Shown here one piece after another: positions 27,401 through 34,622 of a stretch of 64,000 nt of DNA. Under the pieces are notes generated by a model, which was not told the origin of the DNA, ran no database searches, and was given only the letters and a program-made list of their open reading frames with translations. The stretch lies in contig CP058647.1 in assembly GCA_014323545.1 (NCBI GenBank), positions 1,838,001 through 1,902,000 of the forward strand. Reading direction: 5' to 3'. Both the position numbers and the translations under genes were made by a program. The DNA is from Hyphobacterium sp. CCMP332. Lineage in GTDB: Bacteria > Bacteroidota > Bacteroidia > Cytophagales > CCMP332. The first letter of the stretch is position 1, and every line of letters begins with the position of its first letter.

Positions 27401-30105
27401 TATGTGGTGTTGATTCGGTTGGCAAATTCCTGCAATTTAATTTTGATGAACCAAATATTTACGATTTGATTCTTCAAAGAAATGGAGTAAACGTTGATAC
27501 ATTGACGGGTATTGGAAACGGTACTATACTTCAGGCTCCTGGATTACAGGTTGGTAATAACAGCTATACCATTGCTTCTTCAGTTTATTCTACAGCACCG
27601 CAATGTGCGCTAAACATTGTTAACAATGCCGACATTTTTGTCAACGCAGATCCAACCATTACTATTCAGGACGACGATACCATATGTGTAGGTAGCTCTG
27701 TAACACTTAATCTAAGTGCCACAGGATTGGCTAATTATTCGGTTCAATACATCGGCAATACTGGTATTCAAACTGTGAATTCTGCAAATGCAAACTTCAC
27801 TCTCACAGTAAGTCCTACTATTACTACATCTTTCAGATTGCTTAGCATTACTGATGGTAATGGATGCTCTACAAACAACATATTACCTTCTGATTCAACA
27901 GAAGCTACGATTGTTGTCAACCAATTGCCTACAGCATCATTAAAAGTAGATGGATTCTTCTCAAGTAGTGTTACATTCTGTGAGGAGGATACAATTGCAC
28001 TTCAATATCAATTGACTGGGAACGGGCCATTCGATGTAATTGTAAATGACAATTTGGGTAACTCATTTGTTAGGAATAATGTAAGTAATCTGGATACCTT
28101 ACTGCTGGTGAATCCAGTGCCGCCGGTAGGTGCAACTACGCAGTATTTCTTCACTCAGGTGACCGATAACAACAATCCTGCATGTGTTCCAACTAGCTTA
28201 GGAAGCCCGGTGAATATTACGGTTGAACCTTTACCAACGGCATCAATATCCGGTGACAATACGATATGCGACGGTTATCCATCCACCTTGACCTTTAATT
28301 TCACAGGTATTGGGCCATGGTCATTCAGATACTTCGACGGAACCTTGGTTTCTGCAACTCAGGCAACAAATGTTTCAACCTACACCATTGATGTATTCCC
28401 AAGTACTACAACAACCTATACCATTTTTGATGTAGTGGATCAGGGGACAAGTAATCAGTGTTCAATTGATTCAACACATGCGAATATTACAGGCAGTGCT
28501 ACTGTAGTGGTCCAACCGGCAGTGAATGCAGATTTTACATTTAACTCTGATGATGTTTGCGGTTTCCCAACTGTGGTATTCTCGGATCAAACCACTCCAT
28601 CCCAGGTATATACTTACTCATGGGATTTTGGGGACACCTCTGGAACTTCTACACAGCAAAATCCGACTTATCAGTTCAACAACACAACTATTTTCCCGAT
28701 AGATTATGTAGTGAAGATGTTGGCAACATCGCCAATTGGTTGTGTAGATTCAGTGGAAAAAGTGGTGAGAGTCAGACCTGAAATTATAGCTGATGTAACA
28801 CCGGATGTTAGCAGTGGATGTTCTCCGTTAGATGTTGTATTCAATTCAAATACCATAGCAGCTGGCTACGAGTGGGATTTTGAGAATAATGGAACACAAT
28901 TATTGCCAAATAATAATTCGGTGACCCATACATTCACAAATACAGGTTTAGTTTCTGTGGTCTTTGATGTATATCATGTCGCATTGAATCAGTACGGTTG
29001 TACGGATACATTGATTATACCAATCACAGTTCATCCAAAACCACAACCATCGTTTAATGCAAATCCGGTACAGCAAAACTGGCCACCAAGTCCGGTTACT
29101 TTCACCAATAGTACACCAAACCTTAATAGTAATACCTATTTCTGGGACTTCGGTGATACGGCAAGTGGAACCAGCAATCAGGTTAGTCCAACTTATGACT
29201 TTGGAACTTTTGGAACATTCACGGTCACTATGGTCGCAACTACCCAAAATGGTTGTATAGACTCAACGACGCGATTGGTCACCATTTTCCCAAGTTTACC
29301 AACGGCTGATTTTGTAGGCGAAACATCGGGATGTGTGCCATTTGAATTCACATTTACCAACACATCTGCATTTGGAATTAGCTACAAATGGGTATTTAGT
29401 GATGGAAGTGAATATTTCAGCGAAAATGTAACTAAAACATTCTTTGATCCTGGAGTTTATGATGTAAAGCTTATTACAACAGGTATCAATAACTTTAAAG
29501 ATTCCATAGAGCGATTTGCGGTAGTCACAGGATTTCCAAATCCAACTGCCAATTTCTTCTCAAGAGACTCGGTATTTGTCGGCCTAAATGAGATCAACTT
29601 CTCAAATGAATCAAGAAATGCTTCTGAATTCTTCTGGGACTTTGGTGATGGTACTACTTCGGATGAAAGGTCCCCAACTAAAAATTATAGATTCGAAGGA
29701 CAGTACGATGTGACCATGGTTGCTATTAATGTAGTAAATGATAGTATTGCATGTAGAGACACGGCAAACAAAATCATCTATGTATTGCCGGTAGGGGATA
29801 TTATTGTACCTAATGCATTTACTCCTGGCGAAGGCGGACCAAACGGAGGTGCTGTAAATCCATTTGACAGATTTAATAATACTGTTTTTTACCCGGTAAT
29901 ACGCAAAGAGTTTGTAGCACTGAAATTTGAAGTATTTAACCGTTGGGGTGAGCCAATCTTCCAATCCAATACAGTAAATGTAGGATGGGATGGCTATGTA
30001 AACGGTTCGCCGGCGCCTCAGGGAGTATATATTTACAGAGTACAGGTTGAGTTCGCTGATGGTTCTAAAGAAACCAAAGTAGGAGATGTTACTCTACTTA
30101 GATAA
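24196..30105 (+). CDS. Giant adhesin, C-terminal portion with PKD domains and gliding-motility C-terminus
   Basis: A 1,969-codon frame continuing the adhesin. It starts in repeat C, passes a diverged sixth A-B-C unit (to about 25360), then more SprB-like repeats with DTICxGD/ExxFxL openings. Five PKD-like domains follow between about 28525 and 29795, with YSWDFGD, YEWDFEN, YFWDFGD, YKWVFSDG and FFWDFGDG motifs. The last 100 residues are a CHU_C-type C-terminus: IIVPNAFTPGEGGPNGG, FEVFNRWGEPIFQ, WDGYVNGSPAPQGVYIYRV and a terminal strand ending VTLLR. Such type B signals in Flavobacterium require a SprF-like partner, and one is encoded immediately downstream. Confidence 0.92.
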   Translation: MVNPLPNVTLSIDTNRICFGDTTNLRVALNIGTGPLEFVVDPNLTDTIKNFNPLTDSVPVSPGATTTYSIVYVIDGNGCQTVAPSASITGTPQLNINPLPTLQITDSTTICLEDPVVLTFSMSGTAPFTFTYRDELTGTDSTITTTGGLTTKTVTEFPLDTTLYTLVSITDAQGCTDSINNGPINPNFGDTILVNVNPLPITTLSVIEPTDTICFGDNALFTVDVTNLGDAPGPYTVELSGGIGIINNYNSGDTIVFAPNSTSNYNIVSIMDANGCSVLAGHPNLPDTVQVVVTPLPVVELLLDDNEICLGDSARLYWRIPVGSPRFDFVLNTDPNDTIQSVSVGDSIWVSPTDTTTYSIIYFSDSFGCTVTAPSSNISGTPTLIVNPLPDASISINKDTVCFGETTTITFSLTGPNDPYTYQIDTTGNILTGFNAINGTALSYVLGVGDHDFKLIEAIDDKGCVANIAPADSLVEVFVHALPTASISGDTSLCDLEPFVLNFNLTGNGPLDVYFSDGTNNYLRTLNTPTDTALITLPASVTPYFFKIDSVLDSNSPENCRATDLTGLVTVQVFDRPEIEINSFDTTICEGDQAILSFDISGGRAPFEVDLSIDGLTIDTTLVNIADGSIYIVRPNDTTTYTILEIRESATTEACVGTLGVKSNFTVNVNPLPTANLTLVGPDTKCFGDSITINIQFTGRAPYDLSLLTNYAGPVSLNGVQTNDTTFNVSSSFPGFGNTISLFTLDDGHTPTCSVIQGDPQLTGSVTFNLNDLPTASLNPQGLTSICRGDSADLLVVISQGDLPYRVYISDGSTNYVDSLDITSGNTGTIAVSPQNTSTFQIDSVVDGSLPVSCRAQSISGSVLITVNDRPTVGISGIDTICAFENSSFQLQTAGTGPWLVTYTNGVDTLPTFVSSSPSTVSLFNPPVGLNVYSIVSISDNGTVPSCPADSLTNDTAYVYVNDLPTANLTGDTTICDGEPLPVYLDFGVTNGPFDVTITDGTNNYNFTGLSQQDTVLIPYPGPGFYIYRFTSVVDDNTNCVPLVTTGQAIVQVRPIPTVTLSVVGNTVICGVDSVGKFLQFNFDEPNIYDLILQRNGVNVDTLTGIGNGTILQAPGLQVGNNSYTIASSVYSTAPQCALNIVNNADIFVNADPTITIQDDDTICVGSSVTLNLSATGLANYSVQYIGNTGIQTVNSANANFTLTVSPTITTSFRLLSITDGNGCSTNNILPSDSTEATIVVNQLPTASLKVDGFFSSSVTFCEEDTIALQYQLTGNGPFDVIVNDNLGNSFVRNNVSNLDTLLLVNPVPPVGATTQYFFTQVTDNNNPACVPTSLGSPVNITVEPLPTASISGDNTICDGYPSTLTFNFTGIGPWSFRYFDGTLVSATQATNVSTYTIDVFPSTTTTYTIFDVVDQGTSNQCSIDSTHANITGSATVVVQPAVNADFTFNSDDVCGFPTVVFSDQTTPSQVYTYSWDFGDTSGTSTQQNPTYQFNNTTIFPIDYVVKMLATSPIGCVDSVEKVVRVRPEIIADVTPDVSSGCSPLDVVFNSNTIAAGYEWDFENNGTQLLPNNNSVTHTFTNTGLVSVVFDVYHVALNQYGCTDTLIIPITVHPKPQPSFNANPVQQNWPPSPVTFTNSTPNLNSNTYFWDFGDTASGTSNQVSPTYDFGTFGTFTVTMVATTQNGCIDSTTRLVTIFPSLPTADFVGETSGCVPFEFTFTNTSAFGISYKWVFSDGSEYFSENVTKTFFDPGVYDVKLITTGINNFKDSIERFAVVTGFPNPTANFFSRDSVFVGLNEINFSNESRNASEFFWDFGDGTTSDERSPTKNYRFEGQYDVTMVAINVVNDSIACRDTANKIIYVLPVGDIIVPNAFTPGEGGPNGGAVNPFDRFNNTVFYPVIRKEFVALKFEVFNRWGEPIFQSNTVNVGWDGYVNGSPAPQGVYIYRVQVEFADGSKETKVGDVTLLR

Positions 30106-30115
30106 GTTTTAAAGT

Positions 30116-31159
30116 ATGAGAAGAATTCTATCACATATTGCCTTTTTAATACTGCTCATAAGCGGTATATCAAAAGCACAGGATTATCAATTCACCCAAT
30201 TCTATGCAGCTCCTTTATACCTTAATCCGGCTTTTGCAGGTTCTTCGGAATGGGCCAGAGCCAATGTACTTTATAGAATGCAATGGCCTGCAGCCGCCGC
30301 AAAATTCACCACAATGTATGCGAGTTTTGATCAGAATATTCCTCAAATAAGAAGTGGAGCAGGACTATTGGTCAGTCGAGATGTACAAGGTTCTGCACGA
30401 TTGTCTACAACTTCAGTTATGGGTCAATATGCATACAGATTAAACATAAATAGGAAATGGGCCTTTAGAGCCGGAGCAGGTGTGGGTTATTCCTGGTTGA
30501 GCATAGATGGATCGGCTTTAACACTCAGGGAGAATATTGATAACCAAACAGGATCAATTTCTAATACCGCAGCTTCTTTGGTCAATTTTGAAAACAGAAG
30601 GTTTTTTGATGTAGTAGCCGGTGGATTGCTCTATTCATCGAAAGCATGGTTAGGAACCTCTGTAAGACATATCAATCAACCTGATATGACCGTAGTTACA
30701 GGCGGAGCACAAAAACTACCACTGTATCTTTCATTTCATGGAGGTTATCAAATTCCATTGTTTCCGGGAATGCAATATCGAAAAGGTGCCGACGTGAGAC
30801 CTTCCTTTATTTCACCTGCATTTCATTTTAAGAAACAAGCAAAATTTATGCAATTGGATCTTGGAGCCTATTACTATTACGATTTCTTAACTTTTGGTGC
30901 ATGGTATAGAGGAATTCCGGTTGTAAAAAAGGAAACGGTAACAATTACCAATCACGATGCATTTTCCATACTGGCCGGTTACAGGTGGAAAGGTTTAAGT
31001 ATTGCCTATAGTTATGATATTACAATTTCCCCTTTGTCAACTTTGAATACAGGTGGAGCACATGAAATTTCATTGATTTATGAATTCGAATATGCTTTCA
31101 ACCCAATTAAGGGTCGTCCTCCAAAAGATCAAAGGTTAATTCCTTGTCCGAGGTTTTAG
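30116..31159 (+). CDS. PorP/SprF family type IX secretion system membrane protein
   Basis: A 347-residue outer-membrane protein with signal peptide MRRILSHIAFLILLISGISKAQ. The mature start, YQFTQFYAAPLYLNPAFAG, is the hallmark of the PorP/SprF family, followed by barrel strands to the C-terminus. In Flavobacterium, SprF is needed for surface delivery of the adhesin SprB, and paralogues sit next to other cargo with type B C-termini. Its start is 10 bp after the adhesin stop, so it is cotranscribed and almost certainly dedicated to that adhesin. The intact condition of this gene argues against long-standing decay of the locus. Confidence 0.93.
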   Translation: MRRILSHIAFLILLISGISKAQDYQFTQFYAAPLYLNPAFAGSSEWARANVLYRMQWPAAAAKFTTMYASFDQNIPQIRSGAGLLVSRDVQGSARLSTTSVMGQYAYRLNINRKWAFRAGAGVGYSWLSIDGSALTLRENIDNQTGSISNTAASLVNFENRRFFDVVAGGLLYSSKAWLGTSVRHINQPDMTVVTGGAQKLPLYLSFHGGYQIPLFPGMQYRKGADVRPSFISPAFHFKKQAKFMQLDLGAYYYYDFLTFGAWYRGIPVVKKETVTITNHDAFSILAGYRWKGLSIAYSYDITISPLSTLNTGGAHEISLIYEFEYAFNPIKGRPPKDQRLIPCPRF

Positions 31160-31214
31160 GGGCATTTTTCCTGGCAATCACTGATTCATTTAAATAAAAA
31201 GCATTTATTTTTAT

Positions 31215-31242
31215 ATTCTAAGTATATTTAGGAACTTAGAAT
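31215..31242. promoter_or_regulatory. 9-bp inverted repeat overlapping the start of the SpoIIE phosphatase gene
   Basis: Arms attctaagt (31215-31223) and acttagaat (31234-31242) are exact complements separated by 10 bases. The right arm includes the first two bases of the ATG at 31241. It could be an operator or an mRNA hairpin limiting access to the start codon. The loop contains TATATTTA, one base off a -7 element. No T-run follows, so it is not a typical terminator. Confidence 0.4.
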
Positions 31243-33265
31243 GGCCTCAAACAGCTTGTTTTTCAAACAAATTTTATCCAAAATTACAATACCTGTTATT
31301 GTAATAATGATAATTACCGCATGGGTTAGCTATGAAAACACCCGGAAAATACTCACTAGCACAAGTAAGCAGAAAAGCGAATTAATCTCAGATGAAATTC
31401 ATCATGTCTTTAAGGAAAAGGAACTCAAAATGGAAGGCCTTGAACAGGAACTTGAAGACAATATGGCACGTCTTAGCAACCGCTTAATAAATTACTATTT
31501 TAATGCTCATGAGAATCTGGAAAAAGTAAATCTTGATTCTATCAGAAATATACTAGGCGTTGACACCAGTTTGGTTGATCTCTATATAGTGGATACCAAT
31601 GGAATTGTTGTTAATACAACAATGACGTCCGACCTCAATTTGAATCTATTTTCATTTGGTCCTGAGTTCTCAAAATTTTTAAAAGAGCGATTTGAAGATG
31701 ATGAATTTTACAGTTCGAGATTTGGAGTAGAGATAAAGACGAATAATCTTAAAAAATATTCCTATGAAAAAACTAATGATGACAGCTATTTAGTAGAAAT
31801 AGGACATTATTCGCCAAGAGCAGACAAAATAATTAGCACTTTCAATAAACGTTTAGATTCGATATCATCCAAACAAAAAGGAATTCTTGATGTCGAGCTT
31901 TATGTCGACGATCATAATCCTTTAACATTAAATAAAGCTAAAAACCTAAAAGAAATTCACAGAAGGGTTTTAAGGCAAACGTTTTCGGATAAAACGAGTC
32001 ATACTTTAATTGAAATTGAAGACGGTATAAAAATTCATTACGAATATATTTATAGCAAAGAAGAGGATGAACCGGAAGAATTAGCTTCTGTAGTAAGGAT
32101 AAAATCTAATAAAAGTATAGAAGAGGAATTATTAAGAGGAGCCATTCGCAATTCACTCTATACTTTTGGTGCGGTCATTTTACTTTTAATACTAATGCTA
32201 TATATCAATTCCAGGACTCTATTAAAGCCACTATCTCAATTAAACGAGAAACTTGATAGTATTCTCGATGGGGATGAATCAAGTATTGAAATAGAAGGCA
32301 ATCAGGCTTTTTCAACTTTGGCAGATCGAATAAATGGATTGCTTAAAAAATTAAAGTCTTCAGAAAGACAAGTTAGCTCACAGAATAGCAAAATAGAAGA
32401 ACAACAGGATCAGATCAAGACTAAAAATGAGGGCGTTGTAGATTCTTTGAGATATGCAAAGAAAATTCAAAGTGCATTATTTCCATCTATTAATCATGTC
32501 AATAATATTTTCCCTAATCATTTATTGTTCTACAAGCCATTAAGTGTGGTTTCCGGAGATTTTTATTGGATGGAGGAGGAAAATGATTATAAATATTTTG
32601 CAGTGGTAGACTGTACAGGTCACGGTGTTACCGGCGCATTTATAAGTCTTGTAGGTTTAAATAGCTTAAATCGTACCATCAGGGAATTCAAAATGACCGA
32701 TCCTTCTGAAATTCTGGAAAAGGTAAATGAACTGGTAGAAAGTACACTTCAACAAAAGGACGCTGAAATTAAAGATGGAATGGACATTGCCTTGTGTGCA
32801 TATTCGAAAAAAGAAAAGAAGCTCTATTACTGCGGGGCCAATAGCCCGATATTTATAATCCGTGAAGCAAAAATGGGCAATCTTATCATCAACAAATCCT
32901 GGACTGAACCCGATTATGAGGGGAAAGACTTTTCATTTTATGAAATTAAAGGGAATAGAAAGTCAATTGGAGGAATTGAGGTTAAAGATGAAAAATTCAA
33001 TAACGTTGAAATTGAGATCAAAGAAAATGACACCATTTATTTATTCACGGATGGCATTGCCGATCAAATTGGAGGAGAACACGGTAAAAAATTCCGCGCA
33101 AGAAATTTGCGTGAGATGGTAAAAGAAATGCAAAATTTGCCTCTGCAAGAACAAAACTCTTTAATTGACGAAAAAATGATTGCCTGGATGATGGATGGCA
33201 AATATGAGCAGATTGATGATATGTGTATGATCGCCATTAAATTTAGCCAGGAAGATAATTCTTAA
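31241..33265 (+). CDS. SpoIIE/PP2C-type serine phosphatase with extracytoplasmic sensor
   Basis: A 674-residue membrane signalling protein. A first membrane helix lies at about 15-30, a roughly 270-residue extracytoplasmic region (partly charged helices, then a strand-rich part around 110-230) follows, and a second helix at about 303-322 leads into a HAMP-like linker and coiled coil (365-400). The C-terminal PP2C/SpoIIE domain has SGDFYW (D440), VDCTGHGVTGA (D457), KDGMDIALC and LFTDGIADQ, so metal-binding aspartates are intact. Family members dephosphorylate anti-sigma antagonists or other phosphoserine targets; no such partner gene is adjacent. The 3' end overlaps the convergent aat gene by 23 bp. 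Confidence 0.9.
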   Translation: MASNSLFFKQILSKITIPVIVIMIITAWVSYENTRKILTSTSKQKSELISDEIHHVFKEKELKMEGLEQELEDNMARLSNRLINYYFNAHENLEKVNLDSIRNILGVDTSLVDLYIVDTNGIVVNTTMTSDLNLNLFSFGPEFSKFLKERFEDDEFYSSRFGVEIKTNNLKKYSYEKTNDDSYLVEIGHYSPRADKIISTFNKRLDSISSKQKGILDVELYVDDHNPLTLNKAKNLKEIHRRVLRQTFSDKTSHTLIEIEDGIKIHYEYIYSKEEDEPEELASVVRIKSNKSIEEELLRGAIRNSLYTFGAVILLLILMLYINSRTLLKPLSQLNEKLDSILDGDESSIEIEGNQAFSTLADRINGLLKKLKSSERQVSSQNSKIEEQQDQIKTKNEGVVDSLRYAKKIQSALFPSINHVNNIFPNHLLFYKPLSVVSGDFYWMEEENDYKYFAVVDCTGHGVTGAFISLVGLNSLNRTIREFKMTDPSEILEKVNELVESTLQQKDAEIKDGMDIALCAYSKKEKKLYYCGANSPIFIIREAKMGNLIINKSWTEPDYEGKDFSFYEIKGNRKSIGGIEVKDEKFNNVEIEIKENDTIYLFTDGIADQIGGEHGKKFRARNLREMVKEMQNLPLQEQNSLIDEKMIAWMMDGKYEQIDDMCMIAIKFSQEDNS

Positions 33266-33884
33266 ACTCGCTTCTCGGCATTTCAATAGCTCCCATGGAT
33301 TTCAAATGCTCGGAATATATCTGGCAATCAAATATTTCAATACCTTTTTCCAGCAAATATTCACAAGCCTTTATCAAAACAAGTTTGGAAGCGTTGTTTT
33401 TTAAACTGAACATTGACTCCCCTGCAAAATATCCCGGTGTTATGACACCATACATGCCACCTATTAGTTCATCTTCTTCCCAAATTTCAAAACTTGTTGC
33501 TTTGCCTTCTTCATAAAGCCCATTATAGGCATTCAACATTTCACTGGTAATCCAGGTGCCATCTTGCCCGCTTCGAGGCACGTTCCGACATTTGCTAATA
33601 ACACTATTGAAAGCCTTATTCATGGTAAATTTCCAATTATCCCGATTCAAAACTCTTTTCATACTCTTCGATATATGAATCTCATTTGTTCTTAAAATAA
33701 ATCTGGGATCCGGAGACCACCATAAAATCGGCTCGCCTTCTGAATACCAAGGAAATATTCCATTTAAATAAGCGAGATACAATCGATCCGAATTAAGATC
33801 ACCACCAATTGCAATGAGGCCATTCTCTTCGGCTAATTCGATTTCGGGGAAAATTAATTCCTTGGTTAATCTAAAAATTGGCAA
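33243..33884 (-). CDS. aat: Leucyl/phenylalanyl-tRNA--protein transferase
   Basis: Adds Leu or Phe from aminoacyl-tRNA to proteins with N-terminal Arg or Lys, marking them for ClpAP in the N-end rule pathway. The 213-residue length is normal for the bacterial enzyme. Characteristic segments are GLIAIGGDLNSDRLYLAYL, GIFPWYSEGEPILWWSPDPR, and further on EGKATSFEIWE, GGMYGV, FAGESMFS and the C-terminal FDCQIYSEHLKSMGA. It follows the DUF493 gene by one base and overlaps the convergent phosphatase gene at its 3' end. Confidence 0.96.
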   Translation of the reverse strand: MPIFRLTKELIFPEIELAEENGLIAIGGDLNSDRLYLAYLNGIFPWYSEGEPILWWSPDPRFILRTNEIHISKSMKRVLNRDNWKFTMNKAFNSVISKCRNVPRSGQDGTWITSEMLNAYNGLYEEGKATSFEIWEEDELIGGMYGVITPGYFAGESMFSLKNNASKLVLIKACEYLLEKGIEIFDCQIYSEHLKSMGAIEMPRSEFKNYLPG

Positions 33885-33885
33885 T

Positions 33886-34164
33886 TTAGAATACGATTAG
33901 CTCCTTTATTTTGCTAGCTTCCTTGTAGATGTCTATGACATGCTCAGGGCTTTGCATTGTTGCTTTGATGGTAACAGAAATATAGGTGCCTTTTGATGAA
34001 GATTTAAATGACAAAGAAACATTTTGCTCAAATAACTCCCTGACTTTTAATTGCTTTTCTTTCGCTCCGGATTTTAAAATGAATTTAAATATGTATTCCG
34101 AAGGCCATTCATAGCTTTCTTCAAGCTGAATCTTTAAAGACTCATATTTCGCTTTCAGACTCAT
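33886..34164 (-). CDS. DUF493 family protein
   Basis: A small cytoplasmic protein of 92 residues. I chose the ATG at 34164 because MSLKAKYESLKIQLEES is a natural domain start; a longer frame from 34215 would add 17 residues lying inside the ykvA-like gene. The sequence WPSEYIFKFIL, GTYISVTIKATMQSPEHVIDIYKEASKI matches the ferredoxin-like, ACT-related DUF493 (YbeD) fold, whose function is unknown. The start overlaps the upstream gene by 23 bases and the stop is one base before aat, so the three are translated from one message. Confidence 0.82.
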   Translation of the reverse strand: MSLKAKYESLKIQLEESYEWPSEYIFKFILKSGAKEKQLKVRELFEQNVSLSFKSSSKGTYISVTIKATMQSPEHVIDIYKEASKIKELIVF

Positions 34165-34576
34165 AAATTTCGATTTCCTGATTGATTTTCCAAGAATTGA
34201 ATTTATCGATTTCATTTTTTACTTTCCCTAAAATAAAAATGAGGACTGCAGCATCATCTGTAAATCCAATAAGGGGCAGGAAGTCAGGGATAATGTCAAA
34301 AGGGTTAATGAAATACAAAATTCCGGCAATTAGGAAGATTATTGTTTTTTGTTCTACATCCCGATAGGTTCCGTTAACGTATGCTTTAATGATCTGAATA
34401 AAAGTTTCGACATTTTCCATTAAATCCCTTAATCCGGGATCGAGATTTTTGGCTTTTTCCCAGGCTGCATCAATTTTGTTTTCTATAAGGGAACGATTGG
34501 CAACTATTGATTTGGCCTTTTCTACATATTTCGATACCGAATTTTTTAATTTGCTTTCGCTGTCCATAATTGCCAA
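34142..34576 (-). CDS. YkvA family protein (DUF1232), membrane-associated
   Basis: A 144-residue protein. The first 90 residues are charged and helical; the C-terminal part has the DUF1232 core FLIAGILYFINPFDIIPDFLP followed by GFTDDAAVLIFILGKVKNEI, a hydrophobic pair of helices with the conserved NPxDxIPD motif. The family is widespread and of unknown function. Two ATGs (34576 and 34567) are possible starts. It begins 46 bp after the S8 protease stop and heads a tight group with DUF493 and aat. Confidence 0.85.
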   Translation of the reverse strand: MAIMDSESKLKNSVSKYVEKAKSIVANRSLIENKIDAAWEKAKNLDPGLRDLMENVETFIQIIKAYVNGTYRDVEQKTIIFLIAGILYFINPFDIIPDFLPLIGFTDDAAVLIFILGKVKNEIDKFNSWKINQEIEIYESESEI

Positions 34577-34622
34577 TAATATAAAATACCTGTCTATCTA
34601 AATAATATAAAAACTATAATAT

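Larger units (their letters stand above)
14445..30105 (+). other. Giant SprB-like cell-surface adhesin locus (about 5,220 residues if frameshifts are repaired)
   Basis: Three consecutive open frames (14445-22457, 22457-24196, 24196-30105) are parts of one gene: each junction falls at the same position of an 870-bp repeat, where one C is missing compared with the intact middle copy. Restoring both bases gives one product of about 5,220 residues. Order: signal peptide; N-terminal domain to about residue 320; twelve repeats of 85-90 residues with paired cysteines; roughly thirty SprB-like Ig-fold repeats, including six A-B-C super-repeats; five PKD-like domains (28525-29795); and a gliding-motility-associated C-terminus. 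A PorP/SprF gene follows 10 bp later, the usual partner of such type B T9SS cargo. A role in adhesion or gliding is inferred from the architecture. Confidence 0.85.

Noticed and set aside
34165-34215. Longer N-terminus for the DUF493 gene
   Set aside because: The added 17 residues (basic, within the ykvA-like gene) precede the natural domain start MSLKAKYESLKIQLEES.
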